This document shows positions 1 to 8,957 of a stretch of 34,256 nt of DNA, piece after piece. The notes under the pieces were generated by a model. That model ran no database searches and was not told where the DNA came from. It saw only the letters and a list, made by a program, of their open reading frames with translations. The stretch is from positions 1 through 34,256 of the forward strand of contig JAISMX010000044.1 of NCBI GenBank assembly GCA_031276515.1. The letters are read 5' to 3'. Source of the DNA: Eubacteriales Family XIII. Incertae Sedis bacterium (GTDB taxonomy: Bacteria; Bacillota; Clostridia; Peptostreptococcales; Anaerovoracaceae). Each line of letters opens with the position of its first letter. Position 1 is the stretch's first letter. The position numbers and the translations under genes were made by a program.

Positions 1-117
1 GACGAGAAGGAGCGGGCGCACTACCGCTCGCGCAAGATGTTCCTCATGGACATGGAGCACGCCATGGCGGTGGCGCGCGACGAGGGCCTTGAGAAAGGCA
101 TCGAACAAGGCATCGAG
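1..117 (+). repeat. Direct repeat, left copy (partner 1630-1746)
   Basis: Bases 1-117 equal bases 1630-1746 except at positions 88 and 90. The repeat is the shared part of the two Rpn-family genes and it brackets the AT-rich nuclease gene. The left copy may extend beyond the window. Recombination between the copies would delete the intervening gene; that consequence is inference. Confidence 0.9.
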
Positions 118-324
118 AAAGGCATTGAGAAAGGCATCGAACAGGGCATTGAGAAAGGCATCGAACAGGGCATCGAGAAAGGCATCGAACAGGGCATTGA
201 GGAAGGCAAGATCAAAGTTGCGAGGGCCGCGTTGGCCAAAGGTTTTTCCGTGGCCGATGTGGCTGACATAACCGGTCTCGACGAAGAAAGCGTGAAGAAA
301 CTGGAGACCGAAGCGGTCATGTGA
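1..324 (+). CDS. Rpn family recombination-promoting nuclease / PD-(D/E)XK transposase, C-terminal part (5' end outside window)
   Basis: The reading frame is open from base 1 and ends at TGA 322-324, so only the last 107 codons are visible. It begins in the segment DEKERAHYRSRKMF, typical of the region after the nuclease core in Rpn/PDDEXK_2 family proteins. It continues into a run of G-I-E-Q/K tetrapeptides (about residues 29-68 of the visible part) and a short tail containing SVADVADITGL, a usual ending for this family. The family encodes PD-(D/E)XK DNA nucleases related to transposases; the catalytic core itself lies upstream and cannot be assessed. Bases 1-117 match 1630-1746 with two mismatches, so a second copy lies 1.6 kb downstream. 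Whether this copy is intact is unknown. Confidence 0.8.
   Translation, partial: DEKERAHYRSRKMFLMDMEHAMAVARDEGLEKGIEQGIEKGIEKGIEQGIEKGIEQGIEKGIEQGIEEGKIKVARAALAKGFSVADVADITGLDEESVKKLETEAVM
85..204 (+). repeat. 12-nt tandem repeat coding for GIEQ/GIEK units
   Basis: Ten consecutive 12-base units of the form GGCATCGAACAG or GGCATTGAGAAA, the first (85-96) degenerate. They encode repeating Gly-Ile-Glu-Gln/Lys tetrapeptides, probably a charged helical or coiled-coil linker. The related copy at 1714-1761 has four units, so copy number differs between paralogues, as expected from slippage or unequal recombination. Confidence 0.9.
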
Positions 325-375
325 GGCTCTCTCTTCTGGCTGGAAATGCTGCCTCCGTCGGATGACGGGCGGTCG

Positions 376-408
376 ACTCCAACCGGCCAAAGGCCGGGGA
401 GTTTTCCT
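376..408 (+). terminator. Rho-independent terminator after the first Rpn gene
   Basis: A hairpin with arms ACTCC+CCGGCC (376-388) and GGCCGG+GGAGT (392-402), a two-base bulge and an AAA loop, followed by TTTTCCTT. It lies 52 bases after the stop codon and should end the Rpn transcript before the next gene. Confidence 0.65.
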
Positions 409-468
409 TCACGTTCGTTCAGGACGCGTCGCAGATGGCAGTCATAAATTTTGAAAGGCAGACAAATA

Positions 469-1398
469 ATGAACAGACCATCTGAACAAGAATTGAAGTC
501 ATTTTCCGCATATTATAAACAAGATACGGATTTTGCGGCGTATGCTCGTTTATTGCAATCCAAATGGCGAAAAGGAAAAGGTTATCCCATAGGAAAATCA
601 CAAAATGGAACAATATACGGTAATTATGTTGAGGAGGAATTTGCCCGGAAGAGAGGCTGTAATTTTTTGACACAAAAAATATGGGATATTGCTCGAAAAG
701 AAATGGAAATGGCAAAAACCAGAGGGGGTCTATATCAAGAATATAGGTTTATTTGCAATCTATTGACATCACAATCGATGTGCTTTAATTTGTTTGGTGA
801 ATTTTTTGAAGAAAAAAATACTTTATTAAATATATTCAACGAATTAAAACCAGGTCTAATGGATAAAATCACAGAAATTAGATTTGAATACCCTTATAGA
901 CGTGCTGATAAAAAATACCTTGGTGATCGCACAGCATTTGATGTTTTCATTGAATATGAAAAAGATGGTGAAAAATCATTTTTGGGAATTGAAGGGAAAT
1001 ACGCTGAGGCATTGCGAGAAGAATCAATGGCACAATCTGAGATTAATTACGAAAATCACATACAGTATAAACAAATAACAGAAAGTTGTGGTTTGTTTAA
1101 GCCGGAAATAATCAACGAAATAAAAAAACCTCCATATTCCCAGATGTGGCGTGATCATCTTTTATCTATTTCTCTTAAAAACAGTGAAAGTAAATATAAT
1201 AATGGGTACTTTGTCTATTTGTATCCATTCAATAATTTGGAATGTCGGACTGGAATAAAAAATTATTTGCTTTTTTTACAGGATCCCGAAAAGAGTGTAT
1301 TTGAAATATATGTCGAAGATTTAATAAGAGCAATACAAAAAAATGTAAATAAAGATTGGACAAATGAATTATGTGACAGATATATAAAGGGATTGTAG
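469..1398 (+). CDS. Putative type II-like restriction endonuclease, PGN_0703 / PD-(D/E)XK family
   Basis: A 309-residue protein. I see a likely PD-(D/E)XK core: Asp158 in TAFDVFIEY, then Glu175-Gly-Lys177 in FLGIEGKYAE (the D...ExK pattern). Upstream, YRFICNLLTSQSMCFNLFG (about residues 92-110) resembles the conserved N-terminal block of PGN_0703-like putative restriction endonucleases. By family it would cleave DNA; specificity is unknown and no methyltransferase lies beside it. ATG 469 is preferred over the in-frame TTG at 451 because GAAAGG (453-458) sits about 10 bases upstream. The gene is strikingly AT-rich (some 60-base lines are about 20-30% G+C by eye), unlike every chromosomal neighbour, which indicates recent horizontal acquisition. 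It is flanked on both sides by Rpn-family copies. The family assignment rests on recalled motif patterns, so it is moderately sure. Confidence 0.7.
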   Translation: MNRPSEQELKSFSAYYKQDTDFAAYARLLQSKWRKGKGYPIGKSQNGTIYGNYVEEEFARKRGCNFLTQKIWDIARKEMEMAKTRGGLYQEYRFICNLLTSQSMCFNLFGEFFEEKNTLLNIFNELKPGLMDKITEIRFEYPYRRADKKYLGDRTAFDVFIEYEKDGEKSFLGIEGKYAEALREESMAQSEINYENHIQYKQITESCGLFKPEIINEIKKPPYSQMWRDHLLSISLKNSESKYNNGYFVYLYPFNNLECRTGIKNYLLFLQDPEKSVFEIYVEDLIRAIQKNVNKDWTNELCDRYIKGL

Positions 1399-1485
1399 GA
1401 TTTGCTGAAAATGGCGGTACTTTTGGCAGTGCAGACTGCGTGAATCCGCATGTGAGGGGATGACGACCGACGCATTGCCGGCGCG

Positions 1486-1908
1486 GTGGTCAGGAACAGC
1501 GAGTTGCCGATATCGAGAATAAGCGAGAAACGCGAGCGCTTCGACGTAAATTGCAGGACGGAGGACGGCAGACAGATCGACGTGGAGGAGATCAAAATGG
1601 CGAGCGAACTGTTGATGAGCATAAGCCAAGACGAGAAGGAGCGGGCGCACTACCGCTCGCGCAAGATGTTCCTCATGGACATGGAGCACGCCATGGCGGT
1701 GGCGCGCGACGAGGGCATCGAGAAAGGCATCGAACAAGGCATCGAGGAAGGCATCGAACAGGGCAAGATCGAGGTTGCGAGAAACGCTTTTGCGATAGGC
1801 CTTTCCGTCGATCAAATCGAGAAGCTCACAGGCCTTTCCCGCGCGGAACTCGAAAGTCTGCGCGAATTTCGCGAACGACGCGCTCTTTCCGGCGTTGGCG
1901 CCGAGTAA
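1486..1908 (+). pseudogene. Second Rpn/PDDEXK_2 family copy, truncated and internally deleted
   Basis: The frame is open from 1456 and runs to TAA 1906-1908. The start (RNSELPISRISEKRERFDVN) and the following EDGRQIDVE match the PD-(D/E)XK core of Rpn-family nucleases. The sequence then jumps within a few residues to EIKMASELLMSISQDEKERA, which in intact members lies roughly a hundred residues further on. The N-terminal part before the core is also absent: there is no plausible upstream start, and TGA stands at 1453. I therefore read it as a nonfunctional remnant with an N-terminal truncation and an internal in-frame deletion. Four GIEx units and a family-type tail (LSVDQIEKLTGLS) follow. A short expressed protein starting at GTG 1486 cannot be excluded, but it would lack much of the nuclease domain. 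Confidence 0.7.
1630..1746 (+). repeat. Direct repeat, right copy (partner 1-117)
   Basis: Near-identical to bases 1-117 (two mismatches), within the second Rpn-family copy. See the left copy for context. Confidence 0.9.
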
Positions 1909-2057
1909 AAGCGTTTTGTCTCGGCGACTTTGTTTTTTCGGCAATGGCAATAATAATGAAGTTTTCCTCAATCGATTTGTGACACAGCACAGTTGCCCGT
2001 GGCTCATGGATAACGGGCGGTTGTTTTCGACAAAACGCGCCGACCACATATTGATAA

Positions 2058-2222
2058 TACAGGGTAAATGTAATAATAGCGGAAGAGGCGCTCGCGCAGA
2101 TCGGCGAAAAAGGCTGCGCGATTCCATACGATGCCGTCGCGCGCAGGGTCGTGAAGATCGGCGCGGAGTTTGACAAGGGCGAGCGGAACATCGGGCGCCG
2201 GCTTGTGGATTTCGAACGGTAA
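2058..2222 (+). pseudogene. C-terminal remnant of an AAA-ATPase-like / PD-(D/E)XK_9 (DUF1703) protein
   Basis: A short open stretch with no start codon of its own (TAA stands at 2055-2057 in frame) encodes about 54 residues ending at TAA 2220-2222. The pattern EEALAQIGEKGCA, a Pro-Tyr pair, VVKIGAEFDKGERNIGR and a terminal VDFER resembles the last 50 or so residues of the large AAA-ATPase-like proteins carrying a C-terminal PDDEXK_9 domain. These are common multi-copy genes in gut Clostridia and Bacteroidetes. The rest of the gene is missing. The match is by eye and from memory of the family, so moderate confidence. Confidence 0.55.
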
Positions 2223-2240
2223 AATTTACCGGTTGCGTTA

Positions 2241-2280
2241 AAAATCGCGATATTTTGACCGCGCGATTTTGCGTGTTTTA
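2241..2280 (+). terminator. Probable terminator of the remnant gene
   Basis: Nine-base perfect arms AAAATCGCG (2241-2249) and CGCGATTTT (2262-2270) with a 12-base loop, followed by GCGTGTTTTA. It sits 18 bases after the remnant stop codon and would insulate the heat-shock promoter from upstream transcription. Confidence 0.5.
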
Positions 2281-2320
2281 ATTTCAAACATATGGGTAAG
2301 AATAAAATTGAAAAACACTG

Positions 2321-2349
2321 TTGACATTGCCCGTCGACAGTGTTAAATT
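2321..2349 (+). promoter_or_regulatory. Housekeeping promoter of hrcA-grpE-dnaK-dnaJ
   Basis: A perfect -35 TTGACA at 2321-2326, a 17-base spacer, and -10 TAAATT at 2344-2349 preceded by TG (extended -10). The CIRCE operator begins 12 bases downstream, so transcription would start just upstream of or inside it. Confidence 0.75.
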
Positions 2350-2360
2350 AAGACTATAAC

Positions 2361-2387
2361 TTAGCACTCAACAAGCAAGAGTGCTAA
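2361..2387 (+). promoter_or_regulatory. CIRCE operator (HrcA binding site)
   Basis: TTAGCACTC (2361-2369), nine-base spacer, GAGTGCTAA (2379-2387): an exact match to the consensus CIRCE inverted repeat. HrcA, encoded immediately downstream, binds this element and represses the operon until heat or unfolded protein titrates GroEL/HrcA (known for the family). It can also fold as a hairpin at the 5' end of the mRNA. Confidence 0.98.
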
Positions 2388-2389
2388 CA

Positions 2390-2473
2390 CCGATTCGCAA
2401 TGAATGGAATGACAAAGAGCGAATCGGCATAACAACCCGGAAAAGCCGCGCGCCCGCCGGCTTGGACGCGCGG
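2390..2473 (+). promoter_or_regulatory. Structured hrcA 5' untranslated region (two hairpins)
   Basis: Between CIRCE and the hrcA ribosome binding site are two GC-rich inverted repeats: CCGATTCGC (2390-2398) with GCGAATCGG (2419-2427), and CCGCGCG (2446-2452) with CGCGCGG (2467-2473). They may stabilise the transcript. The pairing is visible; the function is inference. Confidence 0.5.
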
Positions 2474-2499
2474 TTCACAATGGATATGGTGGAATCGAC

Positions 2500-3525
2500 A
2501 TGGAGCTTACGGAAAGAAAATTGAGAATATTGCAAGCCATCGTCTCCGACTTCATAACGTCGGCGGAGCCGGTGGGCTCAAGGACGCTGTCGAAAAAATA
2601 CGATATGGGCGTCAGCCCCGCCACCATCCGAAACGAAATGTCGGATTTGGAGGAGCAGGGTTATCTGACGCATCCGCACACATCCGCGGGACGCGTTCCC
2701 TCGGACAGGGCCTACAGGCTCTACGTGGACAGGCTGATGGATCGCGTGGAGCTCAGCGAGAGCGAGAAGCGGCGCATCTCCGAACACCTTGCGGGCAACA
2801 TCATCGAGTTGGACAGGACGATAGAGCACGCCGCCAACATACTCTCGGAGATCACGAACCTCACGTCCTTCGCCATAACGCCCAAGCAGGATGAGAACAA
2901 GCTCAAATACATCAACATCCTGCCGGCCGACGAATCGACGGTCGTGCTCATGATCGTCGCGGAGAGCGGCAAGGTGAAGAACACCGTGCTGCAGCTCAAG
3001 GCGCCCTATCACGAGGAAAGCCTGTCGCTGCTCTCCAAGGCCATGACCTACAATTACAGGGGAAAGACGATTTCCGACATCATGACCATGGATATCATAC
3101 GCAATTTCGAAACGGACATAGAAGCCATGAGCAGGCTGGCCGAAAGCATTATGCCCAACTTCGTCAAGACGCTCGAGAGCATGCTCGACATCAACCTTTA
3201 TCTCGACGGCCTGACGAACATATTCTCCATCCCCGAGTACAACAATCTCGAAAAGGCAAAGACCTTCCTCGAAATGGTCAACCGGAGAAACAATTTCAAG
3301 GACGTGCTCGTGAATCGCGACGAAGGGGTGGTCATAACGATAGGCGCGGAGAACAGCGAAGACCTCATGCGGGATTGCAGCCTGATCACGGCCACCTATC
3401 ACATCAACGGAAAATTAGTCGGAAAGCTGGGCGTCATCGGACCCACGCGCATGAAGTACGACAAGGTGACGTCGGTGATCGAATACATCACGGACAATCT
3501 GAGCAGGAGCTTTACCCTGCCTTAG
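2500..3525 (+). CDS. hrcA: Heat-inducible transcription repressor HrcA
   Basis: A 341-residue repressor of class I heat-shock genes, full length for the family. The N-terminal winged helix-turn-helix (about residues 1-75) has the characteristic ATIRNEMSDLEEQGYL and HTSAGRVPSDRAYRLYVD segments. The rest is the GAF-like and dimerisation region. Start ATG 2500 has GGTGGA (2488-2493) six bases upstream. It is the first gene of hrcA-grpE-dnaK-dnaJ, directly behind a consensus CIRCE, so it is autoregulated. Confidence 0.98.
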   Translation: MELTERKLRILQAIVSDFITSAEPVGSRTLSKKYDMGVSPATIRNEMSDLEEQGYLTHPHTSAGRVPSDRAYRLYVDRLMDRVELSESEKRRISEHLAGNIIELDRTIEHAANILSEITNLTSFAITPKQDENKLKYINILPADESTVVLMIVAESGKVKNTVLQLKAPYHEESLSLLSKAMTYNYRGKTISDIMTMDIIRNFETDIEAMSRLAESIMPNFVKTLESMLDINLYLDGLTNIFSIPEYNNLEKAKTFLEMVNRRNNFKDVLVNRDEGVVITIGAENSEDLMRDCSLITATYHINGKLVGKLGVIGPTRMKYDKVTSVIEYITDNLSRSFTLP

Positions 3526-3560
3526 CCGCAGAATAAGGAAAACGATGCAGGAGGAGACAC

Positions 3561-4289
3561 ATGACGACGAATAAGCCAAAACCCGGCGGCGCGCCGCAGC
3601 GAAAATCCGCGCAAGCTTCCGTGAACGGAGAGGCCGCCGGGCCTGAAAAGGAAGCGGGATCCGCACCCGGCGGCGCGCGGAAAGACGAGGGCAAGGAGCC
3701 CCACAAGGCGAGGGGAGCGCGGACCCCGGTCGACGCGGAGCAAGCCGCGGAAGGCGGCGCCGGGGCGCCGCCGCCGGACGACGCGGATCGGCGGGAAGCG
3801 ACCGGCGACGCGCGCCAAGCGGAGGAAGCGGACGGCCGTCCGGAGGCGCCGGGCGACAAGGCCGCCCAAGACGAAGGCCCGGACGCAAAATACATGCGCC
3901 TTGCGGCGGACTTTCAAAACTACAAGCGCCGCGTCGAAAAGGAAAAGAGCGAGATCTACGCCTACGCCAACGAGAAGATCGCCGTCGATTTGCTGGAAGT
4001 AATCGACAATTTTGAACGGGCGCTCGAAGCCGGCGGCGCGGAAGCCAAGGACGAAGGCTTCGCCAAGGGCATGGAGCTGATCTTCAAGCAGCTCTTGGAC
4101 ATCCTTTCGAAGAACGGCGTCGAGGAGATACAAAGTCTCGGCGAGGAGTTTGACCCCGCAATGCACCACGCGGTCATGATGGAGGAGACGGACGACCGGG
4201 AGAGCGGCAAGGTCAGCGCGGTGCTGAGCAAGGGATACAGGTTAAAGGACAGGGTTATTCGACCGGCGATGGTCAAGGTAGCCCAATAA
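3561..4289 (+). CDS. grpE: Nucleotide exchange factor GrpE with long disordered N-terminus
   Basis: GrpE releases ADP from DnaK. The conserved part starts near residue 108 (YMRLAADFQNYKRRVEKEK) with the long coiled-coil, then the NFERALE segment, and ends in the beta-wing (FDPAMHHAVMMEE and YRLKDRVIRPAMVKVAQ). At 242 residues it is longer than most GrpE proteins (about 180-210), because roughly the first 107 residues are a low-complexity Ala/Gly/Glu/Asp/Lys/Arg tail. Start ATG 3561 follows an AGGAGG-type site (3549-3556 region). It lies 35 bases after hrcA and just upstream of dnaK. Confidence 0.97.
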   Translation: MTTNKPKPGGAPQRKSAQASVNGEAAGPEKEAGSAPGGARKDEGKEPHKARGARTPVDAEQAAEGGAGAPPPDDADRREATGDARQAEEADGRPEAPGDKAAQDEGPDAKYMRLAADFQNYKRRVEKEKSEIYAYANEKIAVDLLEVIDNFERALEAGGAEAKDEGFAKGMELIFKQLLDILSKNGVEEIQSLGEEFDPAMHHAVMMEETDDRESGKVSAVLSKGYRLKDRVIRPAMVKVAQ

Positions 4290-4315
4290 GCGGTACATAA
4301 AAGGAGAAGATGAAG

Positions 4316-6190
<1,875 letters not shown>

Positions 6191-6193
6191 GAG

Positions 6194-7357
6194 ATGGCTG
6201 AAAAAAGGGATTATTACGATGTCCTCGGTTTGAAAAAGGGCGCGCCGGAGACGGAGATCAAGAAGGCTTTCCGCAAGCTGGCCATGCAATATCACCCGGA
6301 CAAGAATCCCGGCGACAAGGCCGCGGAGGAAAAGTTCAAGGAGGTCAACGAGGCTTACGGCGTGCTCTCCGATCCCGAGAAAAAGGACCGCTACGACAGG
6401 TTCGGTCACGCCGGCGTCGATCCGAGCGCGGGCTTCGGCGGAGGCGGTGCGGGTTTTGGCGGCTTTGGCGGGGGCGGAGGCTTCGAGGATCTCTTCGGCG
6501 ACCTCTTCGGCGGCATGTTCGGCGGCTCGTCCTCGTCGCGCAGCCGGCGAAGCGGGCCGCGAAAGGGCCAAGACCTGCAGAAGAACATACGCATAAGCTT
6601 CGAGGAAGCGGCCTTTGGCGTGAAAAAGCAGATAAAGCTCAACAAGCACGTTCCCTGTGACGCGTGCGGCGGCACGGGCGCGGCCGGCGGCGCGTCGCGC
6701 GTGAAGTGCCAGAGCTGCGGCGGCACGGGCGAGGTTCGGACGCAGCAGCGGACGCCTTTCGGGCAGTTTGTGAACGTCTCCCCCTGCGCGAAGTGCGGCG
6801 GCACGGGCGAGGTGATCGAAAACCCGTGCAAGGTCTGCGGCGGCAGCGGTAAGGTGCGCAAGGAAATCACGCTGTCCGTTGACATCCCCGCCGGCGTGGA
6901 CAACGATTCCGTCGTCAAGCTGGAGAGGCAGGGCGAGCCCGGCGCCTTGGGCGGCCCCGCCGGCGACCTCTACGTCGTGATCGCCGTATCCGAGCACAGG
7001 CTTTTCAAGCGGAAGGGCAGCAACCTGCTTCTCGAAATACCGATCACCTACATGCAGGCGGCCCTTGGCGACAGCATCACCGTCCCGACGCTTTCCGAGA
7101 GGGTGTCGTACAAGATCCCGCCGGGTACGCAGTCCGGCGCCGTGTTCAGGCTCAAGGGCAAGGGCATACGCTCCCCGCATACGGGCAAGACGGGCGACCT
7201 CTACGTTTCCGTAACGCTGGAGGTACCCACCAAGCTGAGCGGCGAGGAGAGGAAATTGTTAAAAAAATTGGATGAAGTATCCAAAAAAGAGAACGGCAAC
7301 GAGGCCTATTCCAAGCGCAGGGGGTTTATCGACGCGATGAAGGAGATGTTCAATTGA
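6194..7357 (+). CDS. dnaJ: Chaperone protein DnaJ (Hsp40)
   Basis: A 387-residue type I J-protein that stimulates DnaK ATPase and delivers substrates. Visible are the J domain (residues about 5-68, HPD in QYHPDKNPG), a long Gly/Phe-rich linker, four CxxCxGxG zinc repeats ([32 protein letters not shown]) and the C-terminal substrate domains. It begins three bases after the dnaK stop codon and closes the CIRCE-controlled operon. Its 3' neighbour is convergent; no clear terminator was found in the 37-base gap. Confidence 0.98.
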   Translation: MAEKRDYYDVLGLKKGAPETEIKKAFRKLAMQYHPDKNPGDKAAEEKFKEVNEAYGVLSDPEKKDRYDRFGHAGVDPSAGFGGGGAGFGGFGGGGGFEDLFGDLFGGMFGGSSSSRSRRSGPRKGQDLQKNIRISFEEAAFGVKKQIKLNKHVPCDACGGTGAAGGASRVKCQSCGGTGEVRTQQRTPFGQFVNVSPCAKCGGTGEVIENPCKVCGGSGKVRKEITLSVDIPAGVDNDSVVKLERQGEPGALGGPAGDLYVVIAVSEHRLFKRKGSNLLLEIPITYMQAALGDSITVPTLSERVSYKIPPGTQSGAVFRLKGKGIRSPHTGKTGDLYVSVTLEVPTKLSGEERKLLKKLDEVSKKENGNEAYSKRRGFIDAMKEMFN

Positions 7358-7394
7358 TTTTACGCGATCGATTTCGCACGAATCGGCCCCGGCC

Positions 7395-8183
7395 CTATAT
7401 CTTCACGAATTTGACCTCGCGATTTTCGAATGTCGCGAGGTATTTCATTCCCGCTTCCCGCGCCATGTGTACGGCGCGGTCGAACATGAAGCCCACGTCC
7501 GCGGCGCGGTGGGCGTCGGAGCCAACCGTCATGATCTCCCCGCCCGCGCGGGCGTAGAGCCGCAGCATTTCAGCCGTGGGCGTGGTTCTTTCGCCCATGC
7601 CGTAACGAAAGCAGGAGGTGTTGATCTCGATGCCCTTGCCGTCCGCGATCAGAAGCCGCACGATGTCCTCCACGAGATCGCGGTAGACCTCGTCGGCGGG
7701 GATGCTCGCCGCGTAGCGGTCGATCACGTTGAAGTGGCCCAGCACATCGTAATCTTTGTACAGCTTGAGGCATTGCAGCATGTAGCCGTAGAAACCTCGG
7801 TACAGTTCCTCCGCCGGCCTGTTCGCGTATTCGGGAGCATAGATTTCAAAGCCCTCCGCGCAGTGGAAGGAGCCTATGACGAAGTCGAAGGGATAGGCGC
7901 GGATCACGGCGAGGCGATCCTCGATCACGTCGTGCTGAATGCCGATTTCAATTCCCTTGAGTGTTTTTATTTCCGCGCCGTATTTTGCGGCGAGGCGTTC
8001 GAGCTCCTGCGCGTAGGCCGCGAGATCGAGTTCGAAGTCGTATTCCGCGTTGCGGTAATGCGGGTCGCAGTGATCCGTGACGGCGTATTCTTTGATTCCG
8101 AGCGATATGGCTCGCAACAGCATCGTTTCAAGCGCCTCGTCCGAATCGGCGGAGAAGGACGAATGCGTGTGATAGTCGTACAT
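7395..8183 (-). CDS. Histidinol-phosphatase, PHP family (HisJ/HisK type)
   Basis: A 262-residue PHP-domain hydrolase, probably dephosphorylating L-histidinol phosphate in histidine synthesis. Metal-binding motifs are visible: YDYHTHSSFS near the N-terminus, AVTDHCD, KGIEIG, GSFHCAEG, LGHFNVIDRY and a terminal GSDAHRAADVG. ATG 8183 is chosen over upstream in-frame codons because AAAGGAGG stands nine bases before it and HTH near residue 5 is the normal PHP start. It stands alone, convergent with dnaJ and divergent from the sigma factor gene. A PHP phosphoesterase with another substrate remains possible. Confidence 0.82.
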   Translation of the reverse strand: MYDYHTHSSFSADSDEALETMLLRAISLGIKEYAVTDHCDPHYRNAEYDFELDLAAYAQELERLAAKYGAEIKTLKGIEIGIQHDVIEDRLAVIRAYPFDFVIGSFHCAEGFEIYAPEYANRPAEELYRGFYGYMLQCLKLYKDYDVLGHFNVIDRYAASIPADEVYRDLVEDIVRLLIADGKGIEINTSCFRYGMGERTTPTAEMLRLYARAGGEIMTVGSDAHRAADVGFMFDRAVHMAREAGMKYLATFENREVKFVKI

Positions 8184-8186
8184 TTG

Positions 8187-8216
8187 TTTACAGCCTCCTT
8201 TAAGATGTGTTATAAT
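8187..8216 (+). promoter_or_regulatory. Promoter of the sigma factor gene
   Basis: TTTACA (8187-8192), 18-base spacer, and a perfect TATAAT (8211-8216) on the plus strand. The -35 box lies in the leader of the opposite histidinol-phosphatase gene, close to its ribosome binding site. The predicted leader is about 95 bases. Confidence 0.6.
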
Positions 8217-8272
8217 AGCCGCATGAAACGCGGCTGCCATAGGGTTTTAAACGCGCCGCGCAATCAAATCCC

Positions 8273-8302
8273 ATTATAGCACACATTTCGTTTTGTTCAC
8301 AA
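8273..8302 (-). promoter_or_regulatory. Promoter of the histidinol-phosphatase gene
   Basis: On the minus strand TTGTGA (8302-8297), 18-base spacer, and TATAAT (8278-8273). It faces the plus-strand promoter at 8187-8216, so the two leaders would overlap by roughly 40 bases in antisense. Confidence 0.5.
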
Positions 8303-8316
8303 GCGCGAGGGCCAAT

Positions 8317-8898
8317 ATGACATCCGAGGAAAGGCAATTGATAGAAGAAGCCAAGAACGGCAGCGAGGGCAGCTTCGAGGCTCTGATTTTGTCATGCAAA
8401 AAAAAGGCGTGGAACATCGCCTTTCAATACATGCGCAACGAGAACGACGCGATGGACGCATTGCAGGAAAGTTTTATAAAAATATACAGAAATCTGAACA
8501 ATTTCAAGGGCGACAGCCGCTTCGACACGTGGGTGCATCGCATCACGGTCAACACCTGCAAGGACATGCTGCGGAAAAACGAGAAATACAAGCTCAACGA
8601 CAGCCTATATACCGCCGGGGAGGACGGGGACTACCTGCGGGAATTTCCCGACGTCGATCCGGGGCCGGAGGAGACGGTCGTGATGTCGGAGCTGGCCGCG
8701 GAGCTGCTCTGCTGCGTGGATATGCTTCCTCCCGACCACAGGGACGTCATCATACTCAGGGACATACGGAATTTGAGCTACGAGGAGATCAGCGTGATTT
8801 TGGACGCCTCGCTCGGCACCGTCAAGTCGAGAATAAACAGGGCGCGCGGCAATTTGCGGCGCGTGTGGCTGGAACAAAAGGCTGAGAACGGCGTCTAA
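8317..8898 (+). CDS. ECF-type RNA polymerase sigma factor (SigW/RpoE-like)
   Basis: A 193-residue sigma-70 family protein with only regions 2 and 4. Region 2 includes AWNIAFQYMRNENDAMDALQ and GDSRFDTWVHRITVNTCKDM. Region 4 includes LPPDHRDVIILRDI and the helix-turn-helix LSYEEISVILDASLGTVKSR. ATG 8317 has GAGGG (8306-8310) six bases upstream; an in-frame TTG at 8293 lacks a good site. The next gene encodes a zinc-type anti-sigma factor, which supports an extracytoplasmic-function pair. The target regulon is unknown. Confidence 0.92.
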   Translation: MTSEERQLIEEAKNGSEGSFEALILSCKKKAWNIAFQYMRNENDAMDALQESFIKIYRNLNNFKGDSRFDTWVHRITVNTCKDMLRKNEKYKLNDSLYTAGEDGDYLREFPDVDPGPEETVVMSELAAELLCCVDMLPPDHRDVIILRDIRNLSYEEISVILDASLGTVKSRINRARGNLRRVWLEQKAENGV

Positions 8899-8957
8899 TC
8901 ATATCGAAAGAACAGGTTCCTATATGTGGAGTTGACTTGCAGAGGAGGACAACATCC

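Larger units (their letters stand above)
1909..2320. other. Intergenic region between the nuclease patch and the heat-shock promoter
   Basis: About 410 bases without an intact gene. It contains the AAA-ATPase-like remnant (2058-2222), a small 6-bp hairpin (GCCCGT 1995-2000 with ACGGGC 2013-2018) of unclear role, and a terminator-like hairpin at 2241-2280. Nothing else recognisable was seen. Confidence 0.5.

Noticed and set aside
85-204. Possible CRISPR-like array because of short regular repeats
   Set aside because: Units are 12 bases with no spacers and keep a reading frame coding GIEQ/GIEK; it is a protein repeat.
1995-2018. Small GCCCGT/ACGGGC hairpin followed by GGTTGTTTT as a terminator
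   Set aside because: Six-base stem with a long loop, weak tract and no gene clearly ending before it at the right distance.
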